Assembly: GCA_946482355.1 (NCBI GenBank)
Contig: CAMLRE010000074.1
Coordinates: forward strand, 1 to 8,202
Source of the DNA: an uncultured Bdellovibrio sp.
Lineage (GTDB): Bacteria; Bdellovibrionota; Bdellovibrionia; Bdellovibrionales; Bdellovibrionaceae
Direction: 5' to 3'
DNA: 8,202 nucleotides
Shown here: positions 1-6,508 of the stretch, piece after piece
Layout: the number at the start of each line of letters is the position of its first letter
How positions within the stretch are numbered: position 1 is the first letter of the stretch
The notes under the pieces: generated by a model
The model's database searches: none
What the model was told of the DNA's origin: nothing
Seen by the model: the letters and a program-made list of their open reading frames with translations, nothing else
Position numbers and translations under genes: made by a program

Positions 1-324
1 GGCGCGCAAAAAATTGCAACTCGTTACAATCAATTAGTTGATTTAACTGGTGGTACAAAAAATTCTATCTGTAACCCATTCGATCAAACACTAGATAATA
101 TCAGTTCACAAATCATGACTGAGCAAAAACCTGTGTACACGCTTGATAAAAAACCAATCGTTGCTTCAATTCGCGTAGTTGTTGACGGTGTAGTGGTTCC
201 GCAAAGCAGCACTGATGGTTGGTCTTATGATTCAGCTGACAACACAATTACGATCAATGGTTTAACTTATAAACCAGGTGCAAATTCAGCGATCTCTATC
301 AATTTTGACCCGGATTTAACTTAA
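1..324 (+). CDS. C-terminal part of a VWA-domain-like surface protein (5' truncated)
   Basis: The frame is open from the first base and stops at TAA 322-324, giving 107 visible residues; the start lies upstream of the window. The Met at 115 is internal, because the reading continues in frame before it with family-like sequence. Residues 6-35 (ATRYNQLVDLTGGTKNSIC followed by a DNIS-type end) look like the last helix and strand of a von Willebrand A domain, where a cysteine after a Gly-Gly turn is common. The remaining ~70 residues look like a small all-beta domain (IRVVVDGVVVPQ, then a GWSYD and ITINGLTY strand pattern), often seen after VWA domains in deltaproteobacterial surface lipoproteins. 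The MIDAS metal site would lie upstream and cannot be seen. The role as an adhesin is inferred. The gene lies 50 nt before the GYF-PilZ gene on the same strand, so co-transcription is possible. Confidence 0.75.
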   Translation, partial: GAQKIATRYNQLVDLTGGTKNSICNPFDQTLDNISSQIMTEQKPVYTLDKKPIVASIRVVVDGVVVPQSSTDGWSYDSADNTITINGLTYKPGANSAISINFDPDLT

Positions 325-374
325 TAATTTTTAACGAATAGAAATTAAAGAAACAAGGATAAGGAAGAAACAAA

Positions 375-953
375 ATGGCGCAAATCGAAAATAACTGGTA
401 TGTGTTAATGGGCGAACAAAAGTACGGACCGTACGAATACAAGTCTATCATCAATATGATTCAGACTAACCAGTTAATGGATTATAATTACGTGTGGGCT
501 CCCCACTTGTCTTCATGGACTCAAATTCACCAATTAGAAGATTTCAGCCGCGATCGTTTTATTAATATCTTAAAAAACGAAAGTGAAGCTGGAGTTGTTA
601 ATGCCTTTTTAAAACGTGAACACACTCGTAAAGATGTTGATGTTCCCGTTATGGGACACAATCACCAAAGATTCTTTGATGGCCAAATGGTCTCAGTTTC
701 TAAAGTTGGTGCTTTATGTCTTTTAAACTCGCCTTTAATCCAGGTGGGTGACCGTCTTAAACTGCATGTTAAGTCTGATGAAAAAGACTCTGTGCCGTTT
801 AATGTCGAGTGCGAAGTAATCAGAAAAAACTTTTCAAAACAGCGACTTAACTCAAAATCTGGCCTCTATTATGCGGTACGTTTTCACGATATTCAACCAG
901 TGGGAGTGCAGACAATCCAGACCTGGATCCAAGCACCGGAAAAGTCCGCATAA
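375..953 (+). CDS. GYF_2-PilZ two-domain cytoplasmic protein
   Basis: This 192-residue protein has no signal peptide or membrane segment. Residues 7-54 match the GYF_2 pattern: W8-Y9, G18-P19-Y20, V40-W41 and W48. Such domains usually bind proline-rich peptides or partner proteins. Residues 80-185 look like a PilZ domain: an RxxxR motif (R81-E-H-T-R85), then S107-V-S109-K-V-G112 where the usual motif is [D/N]xSxxG, then beta strands ending in YYAVRFHDI. The first Asp/Asn of the second motif is Ser, so cyclic-di-GMP binding is possible but not certain. The start at 375 is supported by the purine-rich AAGGAAG just upstream (361-367). GYF domains also occur in the gliding protein GltJ/AgmX of Myxococcus, so a regulator or adaptor acting on the motor encoded next door is a reasonable inference. 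The function is not proven by the sequence. Confidence 0.88.
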   Translation: MAQIENNWYVLMGEQKYGPYEYKSIINMIQTNQLMDYNYVWAPHLSSWTQIHQLEDFSRDRFINILKNESEAGVVNAFLKREHTRKDVDVPVMGHNHQRFFDGQMVSVSKVGALCLLNSPLIQVGDRLKLHVKSDEKDSVPFNVECEVIRKNFSKQRLNSKSGLYYAVRFHDIQPVGVQTIQTWIQAPEKSA

Positions 954-955
954 CC

Positions 956-973
956 GCTTGGAATTAACCAAGC
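956..973 (+). other. Small intergenic hairpin before the TolQ-like gene
   Basis: GCTTGG (956-961) and CCAAGC (968-973) form a perfect 6-bp stem with a 6-nt loop AATTAA, starting 3 nt after the stop of the GYF-PilZ gene. It is followed by an A/T-rich stretch (ATTAAATTTTAG) but not a clean T run. It could be a weak terminator or attenuator, or a processing or mRNA-end stabilising hairpin between the two genes. The stem is short, so chance is possible. Confidence 0.35.
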
Positions 974-1010
974 ATTAAATTTTAGAAATTAAAACGAAAG
1001 AAAAATTTAC

Positions 1011-1015
1011 GGAGG
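1011..1015 (+). promoter_or_regulatory. Strong Shine-Dalgarno of the TolQ-like gene
   Basis: GGAGG lies 4 nt before ATG 1020. It is the closest match to the consensus in the window and fixes the start of the TolQ-like gene. The neighbouring genes have weaker sites or depend on coupling, which fits a channel subunit needed in excess over its TolR-like partners. Confidence 0.7.
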
Positions 1016-1019
1016 ATTT

Positions 1020-1736
1020 ATGACAGAAATTTTAAACTTTATTAAAGATTCAGGTGTAGTCGGTTGGACTATCCTTGGTTCTGGTGTAGCTGTGGGCGCT
1101 TTAGTTGTTGAGCGTGCTCGTACTCTATACTTTCACTACGGTATGAATGTGGATGCCTTCACTGGTAAAATCCACACATTAGTTTTATCTAAAAAAGTTG
1201 ATGAAGCTATCGTGACTTGCGCGCAAATGGAAGATAAACCATTAGCACGCGCTTTCAAAACGATCTTAGAAAAAGCTGATCGTGATGACGAAACAATTTT
1301 CCAAGCTCAAGACATCGCTATGTCTGAGTGCGTGCCTTTATACACTAAACGTTTACACTACCTTTCAATGTTAGCCAACGTGGCTACGTTACTTGGTCTA
1401 TTAGGTACGATTCATGGTCTTATCTTATCGTTCCAAGCGGTAGCGCAAGCTGACCCAGCAACAAAACAACAAATGTTAGCAAACGGTATCGCGGTATCGA
1501 TGTATACGACAGCGTTAGGTCTTGCGGTTGCGATTCCAGCGATGGTTCTTTATTCGTTCTTAGTTTCTCGTCAAAATGAGTTACTAGAGCAATTACAAGA
1601 AAAATGCTCGAAATTAACTGAAACATTAACTAGCAGTTCAATCCCAGGTCTTGCTAAAAACCATGTTTATCCAGATGTTGCTAACGCTCCAGCTGGTGCG
1701 CAAGTTCCTCCATCTCACAGTTCAAAAGCTTCTTAA
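1020..1736 (+). CDS. MotA/TolQ/ExbB-family proton channel protein (AglR-like)
   Basis: This 238-residue inner-membrane protein has the TolQ/ExbB topology. TM1 is about residues 12-31, a cytoplasmic domain covers about 35-112, TM2 is about 115-139 (family core LLGLLGTIHGLILSF) and TM3 about 155-183 (core TTALGLAVAIPAM). Pore-lining threonines T130 and T163/T164 are kept. The glutamate found early in TM3 of enterobacterial TolQ and ExbB is Val159 here. The C-terminal 50 residues form a cytoplasmic helix and a Pro/Ala/Ser-rich tail. Family members form a pentamer around two TolR/ExbD-type helices and use the proton gradient to drive movement. Two TolR-like genes follow directly, the same 1:2 set as AglR-AglQ-AglS of Myxococcus gliding. 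The start is fixed by GGAGG 4 nt upstream. The motor family is certain; the gliding role is inferred from neighbours. Confidence 0.95.
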   Translation: MTEILNFIKDSGVVGWTILGSGVAVGALVVERARTLYFHYGMNVDAFTGKIHTLVLSKKVDEAIVTCAQMEDKPLARAFKTILEKADRDDETIFQAQDIAMSECVPLYTKRLHYLSMLANVATLLGLLGTIHGLILSFQAVAQADPATKQQMLANGIAVSMYTTALGLAVAIPAMVLYSFLVSRQNELLEQLQEKCSKLTETLTSSSIPGLAKNHVYPDVANAPAGAQVPPSHSSKAS

Positions 1737-1748
1737 TTAGAAGCTTTT
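1724..1748 (+). other. Perfect 10-bp intercistronic hairpin over the TolQ-like stop codon
   Basis: Arm AAAAGCTTCT (1724-1733) and arm AGAAGCTTTT (1739-1748) are exact reverse complements, separated by the 5-nt loop TAATT. The loop holds the TAA stop codon (1734-1736) of the TolQ-like gene, and the 3' arm ends directly before the AGGAG ribosome site of the next gene. A ribosome finishing the upstream gene would open the hairpin. Possible roles are translational coupling, partial attenuation or mRNA protection that sets the ratio of channel to TolR-like subunits. It is not a convincing full terminator, because the stem has only three G-C pairs. Confidence 0.55.
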
Positions 1749-1755
1749 AGGAGAG
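1749..1755 (+). promoter_or_regulatory. Shine-Dalgarno of the first TolR-like gene
   Basis: AGGAGAG lies 4 nt before ATG 1760 and supports that start. It sits directly against the base of the hairpin at 1724-1748, so folding of that hairpin may affect ribosome access. Confidence 0.65.
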
Positions 1756-1759
1756 TTTT

Positions 1760-2308
1760 ATGGGTAAACGTTTTAAAATGCACATTGACCGCAACGCTGA
1801 GTTCGAATTGGACTTAGCGCCGTTACTTGCGGTGATGGTAAAACTTGTGCCGGTTCTGTTAGTGTCATCAGCTTTCGTGCAAATGATGATTATCGAAACG
1901 GAACTTCCGCAAGTTGTGCAAGATGCAGTAAAAAAACAAGAGGCTGATCCGAACGCAGCGTCAATTTCTGTGACTGTAACAAAATCAGAAGGTGTGAAAA
2001 TCACATTAACTGAAAAAGGCCAGGCTCACGTTGAAGTTATCGGATTAAACCAAGAAAAACAGATCGACTACCCGACTTTACACGCTAAATTCGTAGAGCT
2101 TAAAAAAAGCCACCCGGCTATTTTTAAAATCGACATGCAACCGGATGGTGATGTGGCCTACAAAGATGTCGTAAAAGTTATGGATGAGGCACGCAAAGCG
2201 CGTGAAAAAGATCTAAGATTTCCTGTCAAAGACGAAAAATCAGGTAAAGAAACTACGACTGAGTATATGTTTCCTGAAATCGTATTTGGCAACACAATGG
2301 ATGGTTAA
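1760..2308 (+). CDS. TolR/ExbD-like protein lacking the membrane aspartate (AglQ/AglS-like paralogue)
   Basis: This 182-residue protein has a short cytoplasmic N-terminus, one TM segment (about residues 20-45) and a periplasmic TolR/ExbD domain (about 66-148). The domain ends in the usual pattern (FKIDMQPDGDVAYKDVVKVMDEARKA), followed by an extra C-terminal tail of about 30 residues ending MFPEIVFGNTMDG. The family core normally reads N-x-T-P-L-V-D-V-M at the membrane edge, where the Asp carries protons. Here it reads D18-L-A-P-L-L-A24-V-M, so Ala24 occupies the Asp position. Lys28 and Pro31 lie inside the predicted helix, which is unusual. The protein probably pairs with the second TolR-like protein, which keeps its Asp, in a heterodimer inside the TolQ-like pentamer; this is inferred. 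Its stop lies 2 nt before the start of the next gene, so the two are probably translationally coupled. Confidence 0.9.
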   Translation: MGKRFKMHIDRNAEFELDLAPLLAVMVKLVPVLLVSSAFVQMMIIETELPQVVQDAVKKQEADPNAASISVTVTKSEGVKITLTEKGQAHVEVIGLNQEKQIDYPTLHAKFVELKKSHPAIFKIDMQPDGDVAYKDVVKVMDEARKAREKDLRFPVKDEKSGKETTTEYMFPEIVFGNTMDG

Positions 2309-2310
2309 TT

Positions 2311-2802
2311 ATGGCTGGAAGAAAAAGATTTGAAATTCCTATTAAGAAAAATCAATCGTTTGGTCTGAATATCACGTCAATGACAGATATGTTCACGATC
2401 TTACTTGTATTCTTATTACAAAGTTTCGCCGCTGGCGAAGTGCAGATCGATCCAGTGCAAGGTGTACGCCTTCCACAATCTTCAACAGAGAAAAACCCTG
2501 TTGATGGTGCGAAATTATCAGTTTCTGGCACTGAAATTAAATTTGATCAAAAAGTTGTAGCTTTAATCAAAGACAACCAGGTTGATACTGCGGCATTAGA
2601 TGCCCACGATAACCAATTTATCAAACCATTATTTGAAGAGCTAAAAAAATTGAATACGGACAACGAAAAACTGGCTAAAACCGGAAAGGTTTTATTACAA
2701 GCTGACGAAAATATTCCTTATGCGACTTTACGTAAAATTATGTATACCGCATCAATGGCAGGTTTTCCAAACTTAAAGCTGGTAACAACTGTGAGTAACT
2801 AA
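2311..2802 (+). CDS. TolR/ExbD-like protein with intact proton-relay aspartate
   Basis: This 163-residue protein has the ExbD/TolR layout: a basic cytoplasmic N-terminus (GRKRFEIPIKK), one TM segment (about residues 19-41) and a periplasmic domain ending in a typical ADENIPYATLRKIMYTASMAGF pattern with strand residues LKLVTTV. The TM start reads L19-N-I-T-S-M-T-D26-M-F, which keeps the critical Asp (codon 2386-2388) and the Asn-x-Thr before it. Family members couple proton flow through this Asp to rotation or conformational change. The start is 2 nt after the previous stop, and only a weak GGATGG lies upstream, so translation is probably coupled. It differs strongly from the first TolR-like protein, so the pair is not a recent duplication. 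It is probably the active proton-carrying partner. Confidence 0.93.
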   Translation: MAGRKRFEIPIKKNQSFGLNITSMTDMFTILLVFLLQSFAAGEVQIDPVQGVRLPQSSTEKNPVDGAKLSVSGTEIKFDQKVVALIKDNQVDTAALDAHDNQFIKPLFEELKKLNTDNEKLAKTGKVLLQADENIPYATLRKIMYTASMAGFPNLKLVTTVSN

Positions 2803-2804
2803 CT

Positions 2805-2864
2805 ATGACGACACAATTAATTTCACATACAAAGGATGAAGTAAACATGATGTCAGATGAGTAA
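2805..2864 (+). CDS. 19-codon small ORF overlapping the start of the TPR gene (possible coupling ORF)
   Basis: ATG 2805 lies 2 nt after the stop of the second TolR-like gene, the same spacing as between the two TolR-like genes. The frame runs 19 codons (MTTQLISHTKDEV, then NMMSDE) to TAA 2862-2864 and overlaps the first 8 nt of the TPR gene, whose ATG is at 2857. No proper ribosome site lies 5-12 nt before ATG 2857. The purine-rich AAAGGATGAA (2831-2840) is instead well placed for the internal Met codons of this ORF at 2847 and 2850. The peptide has no recognisable domain. The likely role, if real, is to deliver ribosomes to the TPR start by termination and re-initiation. It could also be chance. 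Confidence 0.3.
   Translation: MTTQLISHTKDEVNMMSDE
2831..2840 (+). promoter_or_regulatory. Purine-rich ribosome site misplaced for the TPR gene
   Basis: AAAGGATGAA is the only Shine-Dalgarno-like sequence before the TPR gene. Its AGG ends 21 nt before ATG 2857, too far for direct use, but 11 or 14 nt before the ATG codons at 2847 and 2850, which read into a stop overlapping the TPR start. This supports initiation through coupling. Confidence 0.4.
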
Positions 2865-5800
2865 ATTTTCATTTATTATTGCCCTTCTATTCGCGGCTCA
2901 AATCACCCAAGCAGCCCAAGAAGACGCTAAAGGTCTATTACCTGAAGTTAAACTTAATTCGGACAACGAAGAAGTTAACACTGAAAAAGCTTTCAAATCA
3001 GAAGTCTTAATTACTAAAGCTGAAAGCAAAGCCATTGATTCATTAAAAAAAATCCTTTCTAAGAAAAAAGGTGCTCCGGATGAAGCGGATTTAAATTTCC
3101 GTTTAGCCGAGCTTTACATGCGCCGTGCAAAATCCGGCCGTTTCTTCGACTTAAACGAAGGGGCTTCGACAAAGTTGAGTAAATTAGGCGTACAAAGCCA
3201 AAAATCAATCGAAGCTTTAAAAGCAGCGATTGAAATCTATAACAAAATTGAAAAGCAATTTCCTAACTATAAACAGTTAGACGAAGTGTTCTTCAATAAT
3301 GCCCTGGCCCACTCGCAAACGAAACAGTTAGAGCGTGCTAAGGATTTATATAATAAATTAACCCACCAATTTCCAAAATCAGTATTATTGCCAGATGCTT
3401 TACTAGAAGTTGGCGAATTATACTACTTCCAACAAAATTTTACGGTAGCTTTAGAGAAATTTAAAGCGATCGAAAAGTTTCCGAAATCAAAAGCCTACCC
3501 GTACGGTTTATATAAATCTGCGTGGTGCTTATACAACTTAAAAAGAACTGACGAAGGCGTTGGCCAGTTAGAAAAAGTTGTAAAAATTAACCCAGCTGAT
3601 GCGCAAGACGAAAAAAAGTATAACTTACGTAAAGAAGCTTTACGTGACTTAACTTTATTCGTGGGCGAAACAACTCCTCCGGATCAACTTTATGGATTTT
3701 TCAAAAAAATCTGTACGGAAGAAGAATTAGGTGAAGTTGTTGTTAACTTAGCAAGCCTTTTTGAGTCTCATTCACGTTACAAAGAAATCTCTATTTTTGC
3801 CAGAGAGTATATCAACGAATTTCCATCAAGCGGACAATCTTCAAAAGTTTACACGAAGTTGATTGACGCTGAAGAAACATTAAAAAACCGCCCGCAAGTT
3901 ATTTCGAATTTAAAAAAATTCGGCGAACACTGTAAAGAGTTAGTGGGCGATGCGCAAAAACCTTGTAATGATGAATTCCGTAAAGTGAGCTTAGAAATTT
4001 CAAAAAAATGGTGGGATATCTGGCTTAAAAACAAAAAGCACCAGGAATTCTCGAAATTAACAGAACAATCTTTTGAAATTCTGTTAGCCCAAGAAGACCC
4101 TAAAGCTCCAGATTCAACTTCTCGTTATGCCTATGCGGAATTATTATTCCAATTAGAAAAATTTGACCAGGCTCAAACGAATTACTTAACTGTTTCTAAC
4201 CAAAAGGGCTTAGATAAAACTAGAGCTCATGACGCTTTATACGGCGCTTTATACAGTATCGAAAAGCAGTTAGAAAAAAACAGTAAAGACGAAGTTTTAG
4301 TGGCTCAGTTAACAGCGCAACAAAAAGACTTAGCTCAACGTTATGTGAAAGAGTTCCCGAATGGCGAACATTACGATAGCTTACAGTTTAAGTTAGGTTT
4401 TATTGCTTACCAACAAAAAGACTACGATAAATCTTTAGAGATTTTATCGCCGTTTACAACGAAATCTAAAGACGCAAAGTTAAAAGCAAAAGCTGAAGAT
4501 ATCGTGTTAGATATCTATAACGTTAAAAAAGATTTCAAAAAAATTATGTCTTTCTCAAGCCAGGTTGGAAAATCAGCTACAGACGAAAAACGTAAAAAGC
4601 AATTAAACCAAATCAACGAAGAAGCTAACTTTGCGCAGGTGCAAGTTGATTCTGAAAACTTAAAAGTTGAAAACAAAATCAAACTTTTAAAAGAATTTGC
4701 TTTATCGCATAAAAATTCAAAATTAGGCCAAGATTCATTATGGCAATGCGTATCTTTAGCGTATGCCAACGGTATGGATATCGCGGGTGCTGATCTTTCA
4801 TTAGAATATGCCAGCCAATACCCGTCTGACAAAAAATCTTTAGATGCCGTTAAAGATGCGGCTAAATCATTTGTTGAAGCCGGCCACCTTAAAAAGGCCA
4901 TTTCAACTTTCCGTGAATTAGCGCGTTTAGAATCATCTAAATCATTTGCGCACTTAGAAACGTCTTGTGATTTACTTCGCGTAAATTCGCAATTACCAGA
5001 AGCCCGTGGCTGCTATAAGGCTTTATTTGACAGAGCTGAAAAAGCCAAAAAAACAGAATTACTAACTAAAATGATGAAGTCATTTGGTGATAAGAAAAAT
5101 ACATCTGAATTAGAATCTATCGAAAATCAGATCTTACGCGAAAACATTGAACCATATGCAACTCAAATTTTAATTACTAAAGCGAGAGCTTTATTAGAAG
5201 CTAAGAAATACACTGAAGCCTTTTCAGCTTCGATGAGAATTAACTCTCGTCCGGTGGATACCGATGCCCGTGCAGAAGCCCGTTTAATCCAGGCTGCTGT
5301 ATTAGAGTCTGAATTTATCTCGCAAAGTGTGAAAGCCCAGGAATCAAAGTTTTCAATGGTTTTAGCCATGAAAACTGAAAAGTTCGATAAAGCTTTTACT
5401 GCTTATTCATCAACAATTAAGATGTCTAAGTCAGATAAAGTTCAAGCCGAAGCTTTACAAGGTATTGACCGTTTATACGCTCACTTCGTAGAAGCGTTAA
5501 CAACGATGCCAGTTCCACAAAGCTTGTCAGAGCAAGAGCGTACGGCTTTAAAAGGTGAACTTGTTAAAATGGCTACGCCTTTCCAAGAAAAACGTAAAGA
5601 TAACTTAGTGAAACTTCGTCAAGTTTCAAAATTATCAGCTTCAAACTCAGAGCTTATCAACTGGGCTAACTACAGTATCGAAAAAACGATCGAGCCCCGT
5701 TTATTCTTTCCGTCTTACCAAAAATTATCGCACTACCTCCCGTCGTCTTTAAGCGATTACAAAGAGTATTCTCGCTTACCGGCTTCGGATAAAAAGTGTG

Positions 5801-6507
5801 ATAAAGAAAAAGTAACGGCTTCATCTGTAGGTGGCTGTATCCAAACGAAGAAATTCGCTGATGCAGAAAAATTAGCCCTTAAATTAACAGAGACAAAAGA
5901 GCAACGCGCGATTGGCTTATACTACTTAAGCGTAATTGCTGATGCCAATGATGAATCTGACAAGGCTTTATGGATGATTGAGAAGGCCCAGACGCTTGAA
6001 CCAGCGGTCGCTTTCTTTCATTTTCAAAAAGGGAAAGTTCTATATTCTGTCGAAGGAATTAACAGTGCTTTACCGAATTTCGAAAAGGCTTTTGACATCA
6101 AAAAATCGTCTCGAGAAATCACTGTTATGAACGCTTTAAAGTCGTTCTCAGATAGAGATTTTATCACGGCTTCAATGGAATTTTCACAACTCTCTACCGA
6201 AGAGCTGTATAATTTTAATGTAGCGGTACTTTATGTAGAATCGATTTTACAAAAGGGTGAGACAGCCGAGGCTTCAAGCCTGGCTCAAAGACTAGTGAAC
6301 GCTCAGCCTAAGAATGTCGATATGTTACTGGAGCAAGCGCGCATTTTTGAAGAGTTTTCTTCGAAAAAAGATGAAGCAATTCAGGCCTATACGAAAGCTG
6401 CCAGTGTTGCTCAGTCACCAGATCAAAAAGACTGGTTAAAAAAGAAGATTGAATTTTTAAAAACGAATAAAAACAGCCAGATTTCCATGAACAACGTGGG
6501 TGGATAA
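2857..6507 (+). CDS. Large secreted TPR-like repeat protein (gliding-cluster periplasmic scaffold type)
   Basis: This 1216-residue protein starts with a Sec signal peptide: K3, a hydrophobic core at about residues 4-14, and a likely cut after T-Q-A19. There is no lipobox cysteine, so it is probably periplasmic. The rest is almost wholly helical with TPR-like repeats. The clearest are at about 75-100 (LNFRLAELYMRRAK), 143-245 (NNALAHSQTKQLERAKDLY and a second unit with PKS ends), 505-545 (LGFIAYQQKDYDKSLEIL) and 1018-1190 (several units ending in DEAIQAYTKAA). The N-terminal RLAELY motif is typical of TPR proteins beside Agl/Glt motors; GltD/AgmU, GltE/AglT and GltI/AgmK are such proteins in Myxococcus. 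Nine cysteines are visible, six of them in three close pairs. The start at 2857 is chosen because it yields the signal peptide, though it lacks a near ribosome site. Its stop is 1 nt before the next ATG. A scaffold role between the membranes is inferred. Confidence 0.92.
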   Translation: MSKFSFIIALLFAAQITQAAQEDAKGLLPEVKLNSDNEEVNTEKAFKSEVLITKAESKAIDSLKKILSKKKGAPDEADLNFRLAELYMRRAKSGRFFDLNEGASTKLSKLGVQSQKSIEALKAAIEIYNKIEKQFPNYKQLDEVFFNNALAHSQTKQLERAKDLYNKLTHQFPKSVLLPDALLEVGELYYFQQNFTVALEKFKAIEKFPKSKAYPYGLYKSAWCLYNLKRTDEGVGQLEKVVKINPADAQDEKKYNLRKEALRDLTLFVGETTPPDQLYGFFKKICTEEELGEVVVNLASLFESHSRYKEISIFAREYINEFPSSGQSSKVYTKLIDAEETLKNRPQVISNLKKFGEHCKELVGDAQKPCNDEFRKVSLEISKKWWDIWLKNKKHQEFSKLTEQSFEILLAQEDPKAPDSTSRYAYAELLFQLEKFDQAQTNYLTVSNQKGLDKTRAHDALYGALYSIEKQLEKNSKDEVLVAQLTAQQKDLAQRYVKEFPNGEHYDSLQFKLGFIAYQQKDYDKSLEILSPFTTKSKDAKLKAKAEDIVLDIYNVKKDFKKIMSFSSQVGKSATDEKRKKQLNQINEEANFAQVQVDSENLKVENKIKLLKEFALSHKNSKLGQDSLWQCVSLAYANGMDIAGADLSLEYASQYPSDKKSLDAVKDAAKSFVEAGHLKKAISTFRELARLESSKSFAHLETSCDLLRVNSQLPEARGCYKALFDRAEKAKKTELLTKMMKSFGDKKNTSELESIENQILRENIEPYATQILITKARALLEAKKYTEAFSASMRINSRPVDTDARAEARLIQAAVLESEFISQSVKAQESKFSMVLAMKTEKFDKAFTAYSSTIKMSKSDKVQAEALQGIDRLYAHFVEALTTMPVPQSLSEQERTALKGELVKMATPFQEKRKDNLVKLRQVSKLSASNSELINWANYSIEKTIEPRLFFPSYQKLSHYLPSSLSDYKEYSRLPASDKKCDKEKVTASSVGGCIQTKKFADAEKLALKLTETKEQRAIGLYYLSVIADANDESDKALWMIEKAQTLEPAVAFFHFQKGKVLYSVEGINSALPNFEKAFDIKKSSREITVMNALKSFSDRDFITASMEFSQLSTEELYNFNVAVLYVESILQKGETAEASSLAQRLVNAQPKNVDMLLEQARIFEEFSSKKDEAIQAYTKAASVAQSPDQKDWLKKKIEFLKTNKNSQISMNNVGG

Positions 6508-6508
6508 G

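Noticed and set aside
115..324. Separate 69-residue gene starting at ATG 115
   Set aside because: The same frame is open back to base 1 with VWA-like sequence continuing through position 115, so this Met is internal to a longer truncated gene.
305..333. Sigma-70 type promoter (TTGACC plus AT-rich -10) before the GYF-PilZ gene
   Set aside because: No TATAAT-like box lies 16-18 nt after TTGACC; the nearest candidate (TAATTT) is at 14 nt spacing, and the TTGACC is within coding sequence.
1420..2004. Minus-strand open frames across the TolQ-like and first TolR-like genes
   Set aside because: The + strand products are clear channel family members; the antisense frames show no motif.
4515..4901. 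Minus-strand open frame inside the TPR gene, and similar frames at 3849-4034 and 5163-5369
   Set aside because: They are antisense shadows of a continuous coding sequence with clear repeat and signal features on the + strand.
6500..6508. GTG start at 6500 for the small exported protein
   Set aside because: It would overlap the TPR stop and only add three residues; ATG 6509 or ATG 6533 fit ribosome-site spacing and signal peptide length better.
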